Positions 12,477 to 24,959 of a stretch of DNA of 64,000 nucleotides are shown here, in pieces. Position 1 is the first letter of the stretch, and each line of letters opens with the position of its first letter. A model generated the notes under the pieces. The model saw nothing but the letters and a program-made list of their open reading frames with translations, had not been told where the DNA came from and searched no databases. This DNA comes from Proteles cristata cristata (lineage: Eukaryota; Chordata; Mammalia; Carnivora; Hyaenidae), in NCBI GenBank assembly GCA_017311185.1, contig JAESUZ010003900.1, positions 372,001 to 436,000 of the forward strand, in the 5' to 3' direction. Both the position numbers and the translations under genes were made by a program.

Positions 12477-12689
12477 AACTTCTGTCTGTAACCAGACATA
12501 CATGCACAGAAGATATCTACATAAATTGATCAGCATCTGACATTTAATCATTAACAGTTTTAGAAGGTTTTTTCTTTTTAATTTAAAATTAGATAAACTG
12601 TGAATATCAAGGTGAAAAAGGATTGAGCCTGTTTTATTTCTTTAATAATAATGTTGATGATGGTTAGCATAAATCATCCTTTTTTTCCT

Positions 12690-12850
12690 AAAGAGACTTA
12701 GAAAATGCATTATATAAATAGATTCTCTTCTGCTTCTATGTAAATTATAGATAAACAAATATTACCATCTTTATCTTAGAGAAACTGAGGCATTGAACTG
12801 TGTAATGACTTTAAAAAGGCAGAAACCCAGGATTAGAGCTTCTAATTTTA
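12690..12850 (-). repeat. MIR relic, antisense
   Basis: attaccatctttatcttaga, then gaaactgaggcattgaactg and aacccaggattagagc, follow the order of an antisense MIR core (A-rich, gaggaaactgaggc, then ccaggattcgaacc). Old and diverged. Confidence 0.6.
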
Positions 12851-13063
12851 GAACCAGATTTTACATTGGAGACAAAAGGAGATTGTCCAAAAGAAATTTT
12901 TCTACTGTATTTTTAGTCTTAATCAGCTTACTTGCTTTACAGCCAGATTTAAATACATTCAAGAAATCATAAGAGCAAAGTGATTATATTGAGCCAGGAA
13001 GGGAGTGGGGGAAGTGCCCTTCCTTCTTTGTTTCATGGAGCTGGTTTGGTAAGAAAGTTTAAG

Positions 13064-13182
13064 AGGGTACCTCCTGGCTCAGTCTGTAGGGATTTCTACT
13101 TTTGATCTCAAGGTCTTGATTTCAAGCCCTACATTGGATATGGAGCCTACATAATACAAACAAACAAACAAACAAACAATCA
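13064..13182 (+). mobile_element. Short tRNA-derived SINE relic
   Basis: Sense, about 120 bp: ggtacctcctggctcagtctg (A-box side), gatctcaaggtcttgatttcaagccc (B-box side), then ggatatggagcctacat and an (AAAC)n tail at about 13157-13178. It lacks the long GA/CT body of the typical CAN-SINE copies here. The short flanking repeat aaagttt (13054-13060 and 13183-13189) is only a weak TSD. Confidence 0.65.
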
Positions 13183-14039
13183 AAAGTTTGGGAGTAAGAG
13201 GAAATTATTTTGAATGTAACCTACTACTAGGAATGTACCTACTCCTTTTTTTTTTTCGTGGGATGAACCAAAAATAAATTGTTATAAAGAAGCAACGTTT
13301 CTAAAGGCAGAATGAAAGCCAGGATCTTTGCTTTCTTCCCAAATCCACTGCAATTAGAAGATCACATAAAATAGTCACCCCTGCCTACAAGCCCATGTTT
13401 AGTCTTCTGATGATTTGGAGTCTAGGTATTTCAAATTAAGCATTTTTTTTATTGTGCTTTAATTTTAAAAGACATATGAGTTTAAAAATAGCCATATTTC
13501 CAAGATTCTGAAACAGTTTTGTAAATTTTATGAATTGTTTATACTTTTCCCTTTCATACTTCCAAACAGTTTCCAAATAGCTAAGAAATTCTTTGTGACA
13601 ATTTAAGCAGCCTGCTGTTGATGTCGTGTCTAACATGTTTTGACAGACATGGGAGCTTTCCAACACATAAATTGCTATTGTATTTCAGCACAACTCAAGT
13701 TTCAACTACCTGCATTAGAAACAAATGCAAGATATTTTTTGGCATCTGGTACTGCTTTTGGCTTTTTAAGAGGAACTTTGCAATGGATGAGAGGAGCAGA
13801 TGTATATATCTACTGGAAAAAAATATATATATAAACCACATAGACATATAGAATAGATTCTTAGGCCTGAGAAGGACTTAAATATTCAGTCAGTTCCTAC
13901 TTCCCAAGCAGTTTCACCCACTCCTGGTAGACCTTCACTTGAATGTCATACAATCAACCATTCCACCACTAGAGGCTTATCCCTTGGATTTTGTATTATC
14001 TGTAAAGATATTCTTTTGAAATCTAAATAGCCAGGAGAT

Positions 14040-14270
14040 AAGGAAGGGTTGTGGAAAGAGAAGGGTCTGGAATAAGAAGGACTTAATTTCATGTCCCATC
14101 ATTATCTCTGACCCTGTGTACAGCTCGTAATATTTTTTTCATCATTGTGAGCCTCATTTCCCTCATCTGCAAAATGGGCATAATAACAGTTTCATACATT
14201 ATTGTAAAAAATAAATTATACAACCTATGTAAAGTTCCTAGCATAGTATTTGCTACCAGATATGAATATT
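14040..14270 (+). repeat. MIR relic, sense
   Basis: The core cctcatttccctcatctgca, then aaatgggcataataacagt and atgtaaagttcctagcatag, matches the recalled MIR order (cctcagtttcctcatctgtaaaatgggg, then the gcaca end). Diverged, as expected for an ancient SINE. Confidence 0.7.
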
Positions 14271-14689
14271 TTATTTTATTTCACCCTCACATAAACAGTA
14301 TGAGAAAAATGTTATCTCCATTTTATAGAAGAAGCATCTGAAGTTCAGTGGTGATATGGTTTCTCCAAATTTCTGTGTTAAGTAAAACATAATCACAAGG
14401 GCAGCCAAATAGCCTCTTACTATGAGAGCAAGTGAACTTTGGAATCTTTGTGTTTTCCAGCATTTTAAATCCATCACTCAGTCACGTTGCAGGGTAGATG
14501 TGGTGCCCATTTTCCCCATGGTTCATACACCAAAGGTAAATGAATTCAATAAAAATAGAATCAAGATTGCCACCTTAACAAATAGTTCTTTGTCACTGAA
14601 CACACAGACATTAAAAACAAGTATTAATTGGATTTTAAACTTTGATCAACAGTTTTCATAATTATGTATTAAACATACATAATTCCTAG

Positions 14690-14790
14690 CCTGCTAGGCT
14701 GAAAGTTTCAGGAAAGCAGAGAACACATATATGCTATATCCCCAGTGCTTGGCACATAGTACTTATCTATAACTATTTAAGTACATGCTA
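14690..14790 (+). repeat. L2/MIR 3' end relic
   Basis: tatccccagtgcttggcaca followed by tagtacttatc is the recognisable end of an L2 or MIR element in sense orientation. Short fragment. Confidence 0.5.
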
Positions 14791-14799
14791 TTAATTTCA

Positions 14800-15285
14800 T
14801 AGTAATACTTTTTACAGTGGTATAAAACTCCACTTTTTTAGTATATTCTTATTTCTATTTCTGGAATTTTTCTTCATAGTCTATGTTTTCTTTCTTTCCT
14901 AAATAAAACAAATTCTTATTGTTAAGGAAGATTAAAAATAGAGATAAGATAAAAGAAAAAAATATTAACCATGTCATAGTTTGTTATTTTGCTTTTCTAA
15001 GGAATTGAAAATTAATCTTAGTTGGACTTCAGAAAGTGTAGATGCTTTCATGGGGATTTCTTGGCCTAACCACAGGCTCTCCCTATTAGAGGTGATAAAG
15101 CTTAGTAATAACATTATTTGTTTTTAAATTTCAGTCACATGTCCCAGGGAAAGGTGTCAGAAACCCCTCCATATTTTGTGTGTGTGTGTGTTGTTGCCAT
15201 TTTGGTAAGATTTGTTTAGGGAGCGACTTCCCTAAGGAATCTTAAAATTAATCTTTTATTTTCCCTATTGATTTTCCTACAGTGA
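14800..15285. other. Unassigned stretch
   Basis: No family features seen. A short (TG)n lies at about 15177-15191. Confidence 0.5.
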
Positions 15286-15302
15286 AGCAGGAGTGTTTTG
15301 AG

Positions 15303-15516
15303 TTTTTTTTTTTTTTTTTAACATTTTTTCATTTTTGAGAGAGAGAGACAGTGCCAGTTGGGGAGCGGCAGAGAGAGAAGGAGGCAGAATCCAAAGCAGA
15401 CTCCAGGCTCTGAGCTGTCAGCACAGAGCCCTATGTGGGGCTCGAACCCACCAGCTGTGAGATCATGACCTGAGCCAAAGTTGGATGCTTACCCGACTGA
15501 GCCACCCAGGCATCCC
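15303..15516 (-). mobile_element. CAN-SINE, antisense, typical variant
   Basis: Antisense with T tail, GA tract, gctgtcagcacagagccc, a readable B box (gggctcgaaccc) and gagccacccaggcatccc at the 5' end. Flanks aggagtgttt (15289-15298) and aggggtgttt (15517-15526) form a 10-bp TSD with one mismatch. Confidence 0.92.
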
Positions 15517-15750
15517 AGGGGTGTTTATAAAACTTCTATTCTGTTTAGGTTCATTTTGAGTCGTCTTTGGATTATCTGAAAACTTCAAACAATTTTTTTT
15601 AAGAATGCTACATAGGTAGCTAATATTTTAGCTCTGAACCCTTTAAAGTTTGACTAAAAATACGTATAAATTGTTTTTTATAAATGGAACAAGAATTTGT
15701 CTCAGTACTAAGTTATTGGATCATAGCTTTTAAGTTTGAAGCTCCATAAT

Positions 15751-15752
<2 letters not shown>

Positions 15753-15798
<46 letters not shown>
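15753..15798. repeat. (TA)n microsatellite
   Basis: About 22 uninterrupted TA units. Pure and long, so likely polymorphic in length and prone to cruciform formation. Confidence 0.97.
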
Positions 15799-15799
<1 letters not shown>

Positions 15800-16110
15800 C
15801 CCTGGGGGCTTGAGATTTTTTAAATCTTGGTAATTATAAAAAATTTTCCATGACGTATTTAAGGGTGAACTTACTTTTATTTTGCCTTACTCTATACACT
15901 TTTTTTAACCATACAACTTTTTAAAAATTATGTTGATTATATTCTTTGATCTACTTCTATTATTTTCAGTTCTTTCTTAGAGCATCTAAGCACTTTTTGT
16001 AATGTTGATTCTTATAAAGTGGTACAAGTATACAATTAAATACTCAAATAGAACCAAAGGGTATTAAAAATAAGCAGTTCCTTGTCCTTCACCCCTCTCC
16101 ATTCCTTTCT

Positions 16111-16330
16111 TTTTTTTAAAACAAATTTTAATGTTTATTTATTTCTGAGAGAGAGACAGTGTGAGCAGGGGAGGGTCAGAGAGAGAGGGAGACACAGAAT
16201 CTGAAGGAGGCTTCAGGCTCTGAGCTGGCTGTCAGCACAGAGCTGGATGTGGGGCTTGAACCCATGAACTTCGAGATCATGACCTGAGCTGAAGTCGGAC
16301 GCTCAACCGACTGAGCCACCCATGTGCCCT
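16111..16330 (-). mobile_element. CAN-SINE, antisense, typical variant
   Basis: Antisense with ctgagagagagacagtgtg, gctggctgtcagcacagagc and ctgagctgaagtcggacgc, ending at gccacccatgtgccc. TSD tctccattcctttct (16096-16110) and tctccatccctttct (16331-16345), one mismatch in 15. Confidence 0.95.
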
Positions 16331-16789
16331 TCTCCATCCCTTTCTATACACAGTCCCACTCTCATTTAACTCTTTTTGCTATAAATTCTCTTACTTACCT
16401 TCATGTGTTAAAATAATACTTTTATACTGATATTTATTCACTTATCAATTTTAAACATGACCTATTAAGGAGCTGAGTTTGAGGCTTTAACACCATCCTG
16501 TTCTTTTAAATTGTCAATTAGCTAACATACAGCATAGTCTTGGCTTTAGGAGTAGACTCCCATGATTCATCAACTACATACAACACCAAGTGTTCATCCC
16601 AACAAATGCCCTCCTCAGTGCCCATCACCCATTTTCCCTATCCCCCAACCCTCTACCCCAAACAGCCCTTAGTATGTTCTATGTATTTAAGAGTCTCTTA
16701 TGGTTTACATCCTTTTTTGTATCTTATTTTCCCTTCCCTTCCCTCAGGTCTTCTGTTAAGTTTCTCAAAATCCACATATGAGTGAAATC

Positions 16790-19700
16790 ATATATCTTTC
16801 TCTGACTGACTTATTTCACTTAGCATAATACCCTGCAGTTTCATCCATGTTGTTGCAAATGGCAAGATAATGAAGATTCTTTTTCATTGCTGGGTAAAAC
16901 TCCATTGTGTATATATACACCATATCTTCTTTACCTGTTCATCAGTTGATGGACATTTGGGCTCTTTCCAGAATTTGGCTATTGTTGATAGTGCCTCTAT
17001 GAACATTGGATGTTCCCCTTTGAATCACACTCCTGTATTTTTTGCATAAATTCTTAGTGCCATTGCTGGGCTGTAGGGTAAGTCAATTTTTAATTTTTTG
17101 AGAACTTCCACACTGTTTTCAAGAGTAGTTAAACCAGTATGCACTCCACCAACAATGCAAGAGATTCCCTTTCTCCATATCCTTGCCAACATCTGTTGTT
17201 GCCTGCTGTTAATGTTAGCCATTCTGACAGGTGTGAGGTGATATCTCATTGTGGTTTTGATTTGTATTTCCCTGCTGATAAGTCATGTTGAACATTTTTT
17301 CATATGCGTATTTCCCATATGGATATCTTCTTTGGAAAAGTGTCTGTTCATGTCTTCTGTCCATTTCTTCACTGGATTATTTGTTTTTGGGTGTGGAATT
17401 TGATATGTTTTTTAAAAATAGATTTTTGATACTAACCCTTTATCCAATATGTCATTTGCAAATATTATCTTCCATTCTGCTTATTATCTTTTAGTTTTGT
17501 TGACTGTGTCCTCTGTGCAGAGCTTTTAACCGTGATGAGTTCCCAGTAGTTCATTTTTGCTTTTATTTCTCTTGCTTTCAGAGACATGTCAAGTAAGAAA
17601 TTGCTGTGGCCAAAGTCAAAGAGATTGCTGCCTCTTTTCTCCTGTAGGATTTTGATGGTTTCCTGTCTCACATTTGGGTCTTTCATCCAATTTGAATTTA
17701 TTTTTTTGCATGATGTAGGAAAGTGGTCAAGTTCGTTCTTCTGCATGTTGCTGTCCTGTTCTCCTAGAACCATTTGCTAAAGAGACTCTTTTTCTCCATT
17801 GGATACTCTTTCCTGCTCTAAGATTAGTTGGCTATCTTATATATCTGTGGGTCCATCCCTGGATTCTCTCTTCTATTCCATTGGTCTGTGGTCTATGTGC
17901 CTGTTGTTTTTTTTTTCCCCCTCATCACCATACTGTCTTGATGATTACAGCTTTGTAACACAGGCTAAAGTTCAAGAGTATGATGCCTCCAGCCATGGTT
18001 TTCTTTTTCAACATTACTTTGGGTATTCAGAGTTATTTGTGGTTCCATACAAATTTTAGGAATATTTGTTGTAGCTCTGTGAAGAATGCTGCTGCTGTTT
18101 TGTTTGAGATTGCATTGAATATGTAGATTGCTTTGAGTAGTATCAACATTTTAACAATATTTCTTCTTCCAATCCATGAGCTTGGAATATTTTCCCATTT
18201 CTTGGTGTCTTATTCAGTTTCTTTCATAACCTTTGTATAGTTTTCAGTATGCAAATATTTTCTATCTTTCGTTAGGTTTATTCCTAAGTATTTTATGGTT
18301 CTTGATGTAATTACAAATGGGATCAATATCTTGATATCTCTTTCTGATGTTTCATTATTGGTGTATAGAAATGCAACCAATTTCTGTACATTGATTTTGT
18401 ATCCTGCCACTTTGCTAAATTCATGTATCAGTTCTAGCCTTTTTTTTTTTGGGTGGAGTCTCAGGTTTTCCATGTGGAGTGTCATGTCATCTGTGAAGAG
18501 TGAAAGTTTGACTTCTTCTTTGCCAATTTGGATGCCTGTTATTTTGTTTTGTTGTCTGATTGCTGAGGTTAGGACTTCCAACACTATGTTAAACAGCTGT
18601 GGTGAGAGTGGACATTTCTGTTGTGTTTCTGATCTACCAGGAAAGCTCTCAATTTTTCCCCATTGAGGATTTTAGCTGTGGCCCTTCCATATATGGCTTT
18701 TATGATGTAAAGTACATTCTTTCTATCCTGACTTTCTTCAGGGGTTTTATTAAGAAAAGGTGCTGTGTTTTGTCAAGTGCTTTTTCTGCATCTATTGATA
18801 CAATGGTATGGTTCTTATTCTTTCTTCTGTTAATATGATGTATCACGTTGATTGATTTGTAAATATTGAACCAGCCCTACAGTCCAGGAATGAATCCCAC
18901 TTGATCATGGTGAATAATTCTTTTAATATACTGTTGAATTTGATTTGCTAGTATCTTGTTGAGAGTTTTTGCGTCCATTGTCATCAACAATATTGGCCTA
19001 ACATTCCCTTTTTTAGTGGAATCTTTGTCTGGTTTGGTGATCAAGATAATGCTGGTTTCATAGAATGAGTCTGGAAGCTTTCATTCTGTTTCTTTGGTTT
19101 TTTGTTTGTTTGTTTTATTTTTTGTTTTGGAACATCTTGAGAAGAATAGGTATTAACTCTCCATTAAATGTCTAGTAGAATTCCCCTGGGAAGCCATCTG
19201 GTAAAAATTCTTCTTTGTTGGGAGATTTTTGATAGCCAATTCAGTTTTTTTCTGGTTATGAGTCTGTTCAAATTTTCTATTTTGTACCATTTGAGTTTTG
19301 ATAGTGTGTGGGTGTCTAGGAATTTGTCCATTTCTTCCAGATTGTCCTGTTTGTTGACATATAATTTTTCACAGTGTTCTCTAATAATTGTTTGTGTTTC
19401 TGTGCTGTTGGTTGTGATCTCTCCTCTTTCATTCATGGTTTCATCTATTTGGGTCCCTTCTTTTTTCTTTTTAAGAAGTTTGGCTAGGGGGTTATTGATT
19501 TTGTTTATTCTTTCAAAAAACCAACCCTTAGATTCATTGAAGTATTGTACGTGTTTTTTTTTTTTATTCTATGTTGTTTATTTATATCCTAATCTTTATT
19601 ATTTCTCTTCTTCTGCTGGATTTGGGATTCCTTTACTGCTGCCTTTCTAGTTCCTTTCACTGTGAGGTTAGGTTATGGATTTGGGACCTTCCTTGCTTCT

Positions 19701-20612
19701 TTGATAGGCCTGAATTGTAATGTATTTTCTTCTTAGGACTGCCTTTGCAGCATCCCAAAAGGTTGGACTGTGGTGTTTTCATTTTCATTTGCTTCCATAT
19801 ATTTTTTAATTTCTTCTTTAATTTCCTGGTTGACCCATTCATTCTTTAGTAGGATGTTCTTTAACTTCTGTGTATTTGAGAGATTTCCATATATTTTCTT
19901 GTGGCTGATTTCAAGTTTCATAGCATTGTGATCTGAAAATATGCATGGTATGATGATCCCAATCCTTTTATATTTGTTGAGGCTGTTTTGTGACCCAGTG
20001 TGTGATCTATTTTGGAGAATGTTCCATTTAGACTCAAAATGAATGTATATTCTGCTGCTTTTGGAAGAAAAGTTCTAAATATATTTGTTAAGTCCATCTG
20101 GTACAATATGTCATTCAGAGACATTGTTTCATTATTTATTTTCTGCCTAGATATCCATTGCTGTAAGTGACCTACAATAATGGTATTACTGTCTATACAT
20201 TTATTTATGTTTGTGATGAATTGATTTATATATTTAGGTGTTCCACATTGGGGACATAAATATTTACAATTGTTCGCTTTTCTGGATGGATAGACTCCTT
20301 AATTATGATATAATGACCTTCTACATTTCTTGTTACAGTCTTTGTTTTTTGTTTTTTTTTTTTTTAAATCTAGTTTGTCTGATATAAATATGGCCTCTCT
20401 GGCTTTCTTTTGATATCCAGCAGCATGATACATTGTTCTCCATCACCTCACTTTCAATCTGCAGGTGTCATCGGGTCTAAAATGAGAATCTTGTAGCAGG
20501 ATATAGATGGGTTTTTTAAAATTCATTCTGATACACAATGTCTTTTGATTGGAGCATTTAGTCCATTTACATTCAGAATGATTATTGAAAGATATGGATT
20601 TAGTGTTATCAT
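16790..20612 (-). pseudogene. L1 element B ORF2, decayed
   Basis: Relic of the L1 endonuclease/reverse transcriptase. Pieces in order from the N-terminus are 19918-20124 (SLNDILYQMDLTNIFR), 19657-19842, 19164-19436 (NERGEITTNSTETQTIIREH), 18210-18584 ([15 protein letters not shown], the RT active site reading FTDD), 17465-17773 ([12 protein letters not shown]) and 17025-17249 ([15 protein letters not shown]). Each piece is in a different frame or cut by a stop. The ends of the frame are approximate. Confidence 0.85.
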
Positions 20613-20659
20613 GTTATCTGTAGGCTTTGCACTTGTGGTGATGTTTCTGGTCCTTTGTG

Positions 20660-21545
20660 GTCTTTGCTGCTTTTCACTCACAGAGTCTCCCTTTGGATCT
20701 CCTGCAGGGCTGGTTTAGTGGCTATGAATTCCTTTGGTTTTTATTTGTCTGGGAAAACCTTTATCTCTCCTTCTATTTTGAATGACAGCTTTGCCAGATA
20801 AAGATTCTTGGCTGTACACTTTTTCTACTCAGCACATGAAATATTTCCTGCCACTGCCTTCTGGCCTGCCAAGTTTCAGTGGACAGGTCTATTACTACCC
20901 TAATGTATCTACCCTTGTAGGTTAAGGCCTGTTTGTCCCCGAATGCTTTCAGAATTCTGTCTTTATCTTTGTATTTTGCCAGTTTCACTATGATGTGTTA
21001 TGGTGTTGACCTATTTTTATTGATTTTGAAGGCGGTTCTCTATGCCTCTTCAACTTGGATGCCTATTTCTTTTCCCCAGATTAGGGAAGTTCTCAGCTAT
21101 AATTTGTTCAAATAAACCTTCTGCCCCTTTCTATCACCCTTCTTCCTCTGGAACTCTTATGATACAGATGTTATTTTATTTCATGGAATCACTTAGTTTT
21201 CTAATTCTCCCCTTGTGGTCTAGTAATTTTCTTTCCCTCTTTTTTTCAGCTTCATCATTTTCCATAATTTTATCTTCTATTTCACCTATTCTCTTCTCTG
21301 CTTCTTCTGTCCTCACTGTCACTGCATCTAGTTTATTTTGCATCTCATTTATTGCATTTCTTAATTCATTGTGACTATTTCATAAGTCTTTGATCTCTGC
21401 AGCAATAGACTTGCTGTTGTCTCCTATATTTTTTTCAAGCCCAACTATTAGTCTTATGACTGTTATTCTAAATTCTTGTTCTGATATATTGTTTATATTT
21501 GTTTTGAGCAGTTCTCTGGCTGTCACACCATCCCTTCCCATTCTC
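20660..21545 (-). pseudogene. L1 element B ORF1, decayed
   Basis: C-terminal part readable at 20773-20988 (KLAKYKDKDRILKAFGDKQA), the RNA-binding domain region of L1 ORF1p. The coiled-coil half towards 21500 is frameshifted but still follows the order seen in element I. The N-terminal methionine region is not clearly preserved. Confidence 0.8.
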
Positions 21546-24500
21546 AGTCTTCCATACACTTTTGGTTAAATCAGCAATGTTTACATTATTATAATTTTAT
21601 AAATATTAGTCATTGCTAATCCAAATAATATACTATTATTTTAATAGTACACTACCTTTAGTTTGTCTTGGAGTTGTTAATTGCTTTTAGTTTTTCTTAG
21701 TTTTCTATGTGCCTATAAACATTTACTACATGGCTCAGCAGAGCTGGGAAATGCTTAGTAATAATTTTCCCTAAACATTCAAAGATATCATAATGTCTGT
21801 AGTTTGACTTGTTATTTTTCCTAGGAACTGCTCCCTCCCAATTCTCTAACTTCATGCTCTCTTATAGACTTTTGCTCTCCAGGCCCACTGAACAGCTGCT
21901 GCCCTGGTGCTTCTTGGTAAATCTTCTACGTTGAAGCCCCAGTTTTCTATATACCCTGTCTACCTCTCTCTTTCATTTATTCTGCTGAAATGTGGCCTCT
22001 GGTAACCTTCCAAGAAGGGGGAAAGGAAATGAACAGTAAACTTTTGAATTATTAGCTGTCTGAGAATATTTTAATTTTACTCTTCACTTGACTAGTAGTT
22101 TGGGTGAGAATAGAGTACAAGGGCAAATATAATTTCCCATGGGAAGTTGGAAAGCATCATTCTTTGGTCTTTTAGTGTCCAGTCTGGCCGGATTGGACAC
22201 TAAATTCCAAATGCTATTATGAGTCCATTGCTTTGATTGTGTTGTGTTTTACTCTTTGTTTTTGCATTATTTCCTGGAAGCTGTTAGAGTCCCTATTATG
22301 TCTCTTGTTCTGTAATTTTTAAGTCATTATCCCAGTCATTCTGAGAAATGTTAACATGCATAATTTATGTCTCTCTATTTTTTTAGTTCATTATTTCGAA
22401 GGTAATGTAAGGGTGAAGTTTTGTAATTGTTGGATTTTCAAACTTTAAGATTGATTCTCAAAGACTATCAGAGTTTATCTTATCTGTAACATGTTCTTTT
22501 CTAAAGAATTGACTTGGTTTTATCTAGTAGCACTTCTGATTTTAATTCCAATTGTGTTTTAATTTAAAAGCCCAATTTTATTATCTTTCTTTCCTAATGG
22601 CAGTTATGCTTGTTTATGTCTTTTAACATTTATTGCTTATTAATTTTTTAGACACTGAGTCTTCTCTTGATTCTCAATAATATTATATATATAGCATATA
22701 TATATATATGTATTTATCTGTTCTCTGCATTTAGTTTTTTTTTTCTTTTTTAACATTTTTGTTGGGTTTGTTTTGAATTTCTTTGGCTTTTCCTCTTTAT
22801 ATTGAAAACATTTTTTAAATAACAATTGATCTTGATCTGTCCATTCCTATACCAATGTACCAAAAAGCTCACTGGAGGTGAGTGCCTTGTGGGAGAGTGG
22901 TCTTGTTAGTGGGCAGGTTAGTTATATCTATACTGAACAGGAAGAGAGCAAGCCTTCTAATTGAAGGGCCACAAAATGCCCCAATGAAGACTTACTTTCT
23001 TGGGCTATAGAGTGATACCCAAGATGACCTCTCCTTTAGCGCCTTGTCCAGGATGCAAAGGAAGATCCCTACATCCAAATTCTAGGCAAGAGAAGGAGAA
23101 GGGTCCCAAAAGTGTGCAGTTTTTAGACTCCCTTGAATCCCATTTTCACTCTTACATGCCCTCTTGCTCTGAATAGACAGCTTTTGTCCCATCAGTACCG
23201 GAGGGCATGGGGAATAATCCTCTGACCACAGGCATGGGGAAGCAGACCTGGGATGTTCCAGCTGCCCTGTATTGAGTGTCCAAACCAATCTATCTCCCTA
23301 GTCCTCATATTCTTCACTTTCTCGCTATAATTTCTTGATAACAATTTCCGTTAATTGTTAAGATTATGAAAGGCTTTGGGGCAAATTGCCTTATTTTTTC
23401 ATGGTTTACCTGCTGGCAACTGGATTGTTATGTAACCCGAACAGATCAGTTATTTCTTCTCCTGCTTTTCATCCCCCAAATATTTATTAAATTCTTTATA
23501 TTTTCTCCTTTTATGTTATTTGTACTGTGGATTAATACAAAAAAAGATTTTCTGTAGTGTCCTTTCTGAGTTCTGGTGCTAATCCTTCAGAGTGTAGTGG
23601 TGTCAACAATCTTCCTTTCCTTCTCATCACACCCTTTAAAGTACAGTGTTCCATTTTCATAGAAGTTGTGTTGTCATACATCCTATTCAGATTTCCAGAA
23701 CATTGAAAAAATGTCTTTGGGTCTTGGTTTCACAGGTGATCTCTAACTTTGCCTCGTTAGTATGATACTAACCATGCTCCTTTTCTTCTATCTGCATAAA
23801 ATTCTGAGGCCCCCTGTCGGTTCTTCTGTGTTTAGTTTAGCTGCATTCCATTTGACTGCTGTTTGAAATCTCTCCTAAGGTCTATGCGATTAGGCTTGTG
23901 TGTGCAGTTCTTCACACCCTTGCCTGCTGAGCCCATGCTGCTGAGCTGTGGTGGGAGCAGACACTATGAAGTGTCTATGTTCACTGTGAAGTGAACTCCT
24001 TATTGAAGAGGCTGCTTAAGACGTCTATTTCCAACACTTTCCCTAGGTTTTCTTCTTCTCCTTCCCTTCTTCTTTTCTCCCTATCCCACTTTTCTCCTGG
24101 GATCATGTACAACACTGCCAGACCCCACTACTTCTTTCCAGATAGTGCTAAGGGATCCGCTGTCTCTTTATGGCTAGAATTGAAGCATTCATTGGTATGT
24201 TTGGGTGTATCAGACTGGCCCTGGAGGACTGTCAGAATAGTAATCACACAATGTCAACATGGCTCGCTCACTTTTTCTAATGTTCAGGTTTGTACAGGTA
24301 TTGCTGTTGTGTGTGCTGAGAGGGAGGAGATAAATGGTAAAGGTGTTCCAAGTTTCCTAGTGCTGAGCAGAGCACTGATAGACTAATGATTCATATTAGT
24401 GTATATAAAACTTTGTAGTAGGGAGATTTACAGTGAATGTTTGCACTGGTGACTTTCTGCTCAATTTTCAGTGTTATTTCAAATTCTGGTCATCTTTCTG

Positions 24501-24590
24501 ACTTACTAAATACTTTTAAGGGACAAGTCAAGAGGTATTTTTAAGTCTTTTGCAAGACACCATTTTCAATGGTAACTTCACATATATTTT
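21546..24590. other. Unassigned 3-kb stretch
   Basis: No repeat family or gene recognised. T-rich with a TA run at about 22683-22710. The 131-codon open frame at 23991-24386 has no family feature and is probably chance. Confidence 0.5.
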
Positions 24591-24596
24591 TTTAAT

Positions 24597-24786
24597 GTTT
24601 ATTTATTTATTTTGAAAGAGAAAGAGAGAGAGAGAGAGTAGGCTGAGGAGCTGCAGAGAAAGGAGAGAGAGAATCCCAAGTAGGCTTCATGCTGTCAGCA
24701 CAGAGCCCAACATGAGCTCTTAAGATCATGACCTGAGCCAAAATCAAGAGTCAGATACTTAACCAACTGGGCCACCCAGGTGCCCC
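24597..24786 (-). mobile_element. CAN-SINE, antisense, diverged
   Basis: T-rich tail (tttttttaatgtttatttat), GA tract, gctgtcagcacagagccc, then a deletion removing the B-box area, ending gggccacccaggtgcccc. No clear TSD. Confidence 0.88.
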
Positions 24787-24959
24787 TATATAGTTTTATT
24801 TAGATTTTAAACACTAATGTTATGTTCAACATTTTCATTTATTCACCAAATATGATAAGCTCTGTTCATTAAGAGTGAAGTGTATAATATAATATAGACA
24901 TAATATACTATAAATATAATATCTAATATATTCCTAATATAATACAAAAATAATTAGTT

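Larger units (their letters stand above)
16505..21545 (-). mobile_element. L1 element B, older antisense LINE-1
   Basis: Antisense L1 of about 5 kb. It begins with a 3' UTR-like part (gtgttcatcccaacaaatgc) and runs through ORF2 and ORF1, with homology lost near 21545 at the N-terminus of ORF1. It is more diverged from elements A and I than they are from each other, with a stop or frameshift every 100-200 bp. It has few young insertions, consistent with an older but still recognisable subfamily (L1MA-like by inference). Confidence 0.9.

Noticed and set aside
13064..13182. A tRNA-like segment that could be a tRNA gene.
   Set aside because: The A and B box regions are decayed and it is followed by an (AAAC)n tail, so it is a retroposed SINE relic.
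23991..24386. A 131-codon open frame in otherwise unassigned sequence.
   Set aside because: Low-information composition, no recognised domain, no supporting splice or polyadenylation context; expected by chance in 64 kb.
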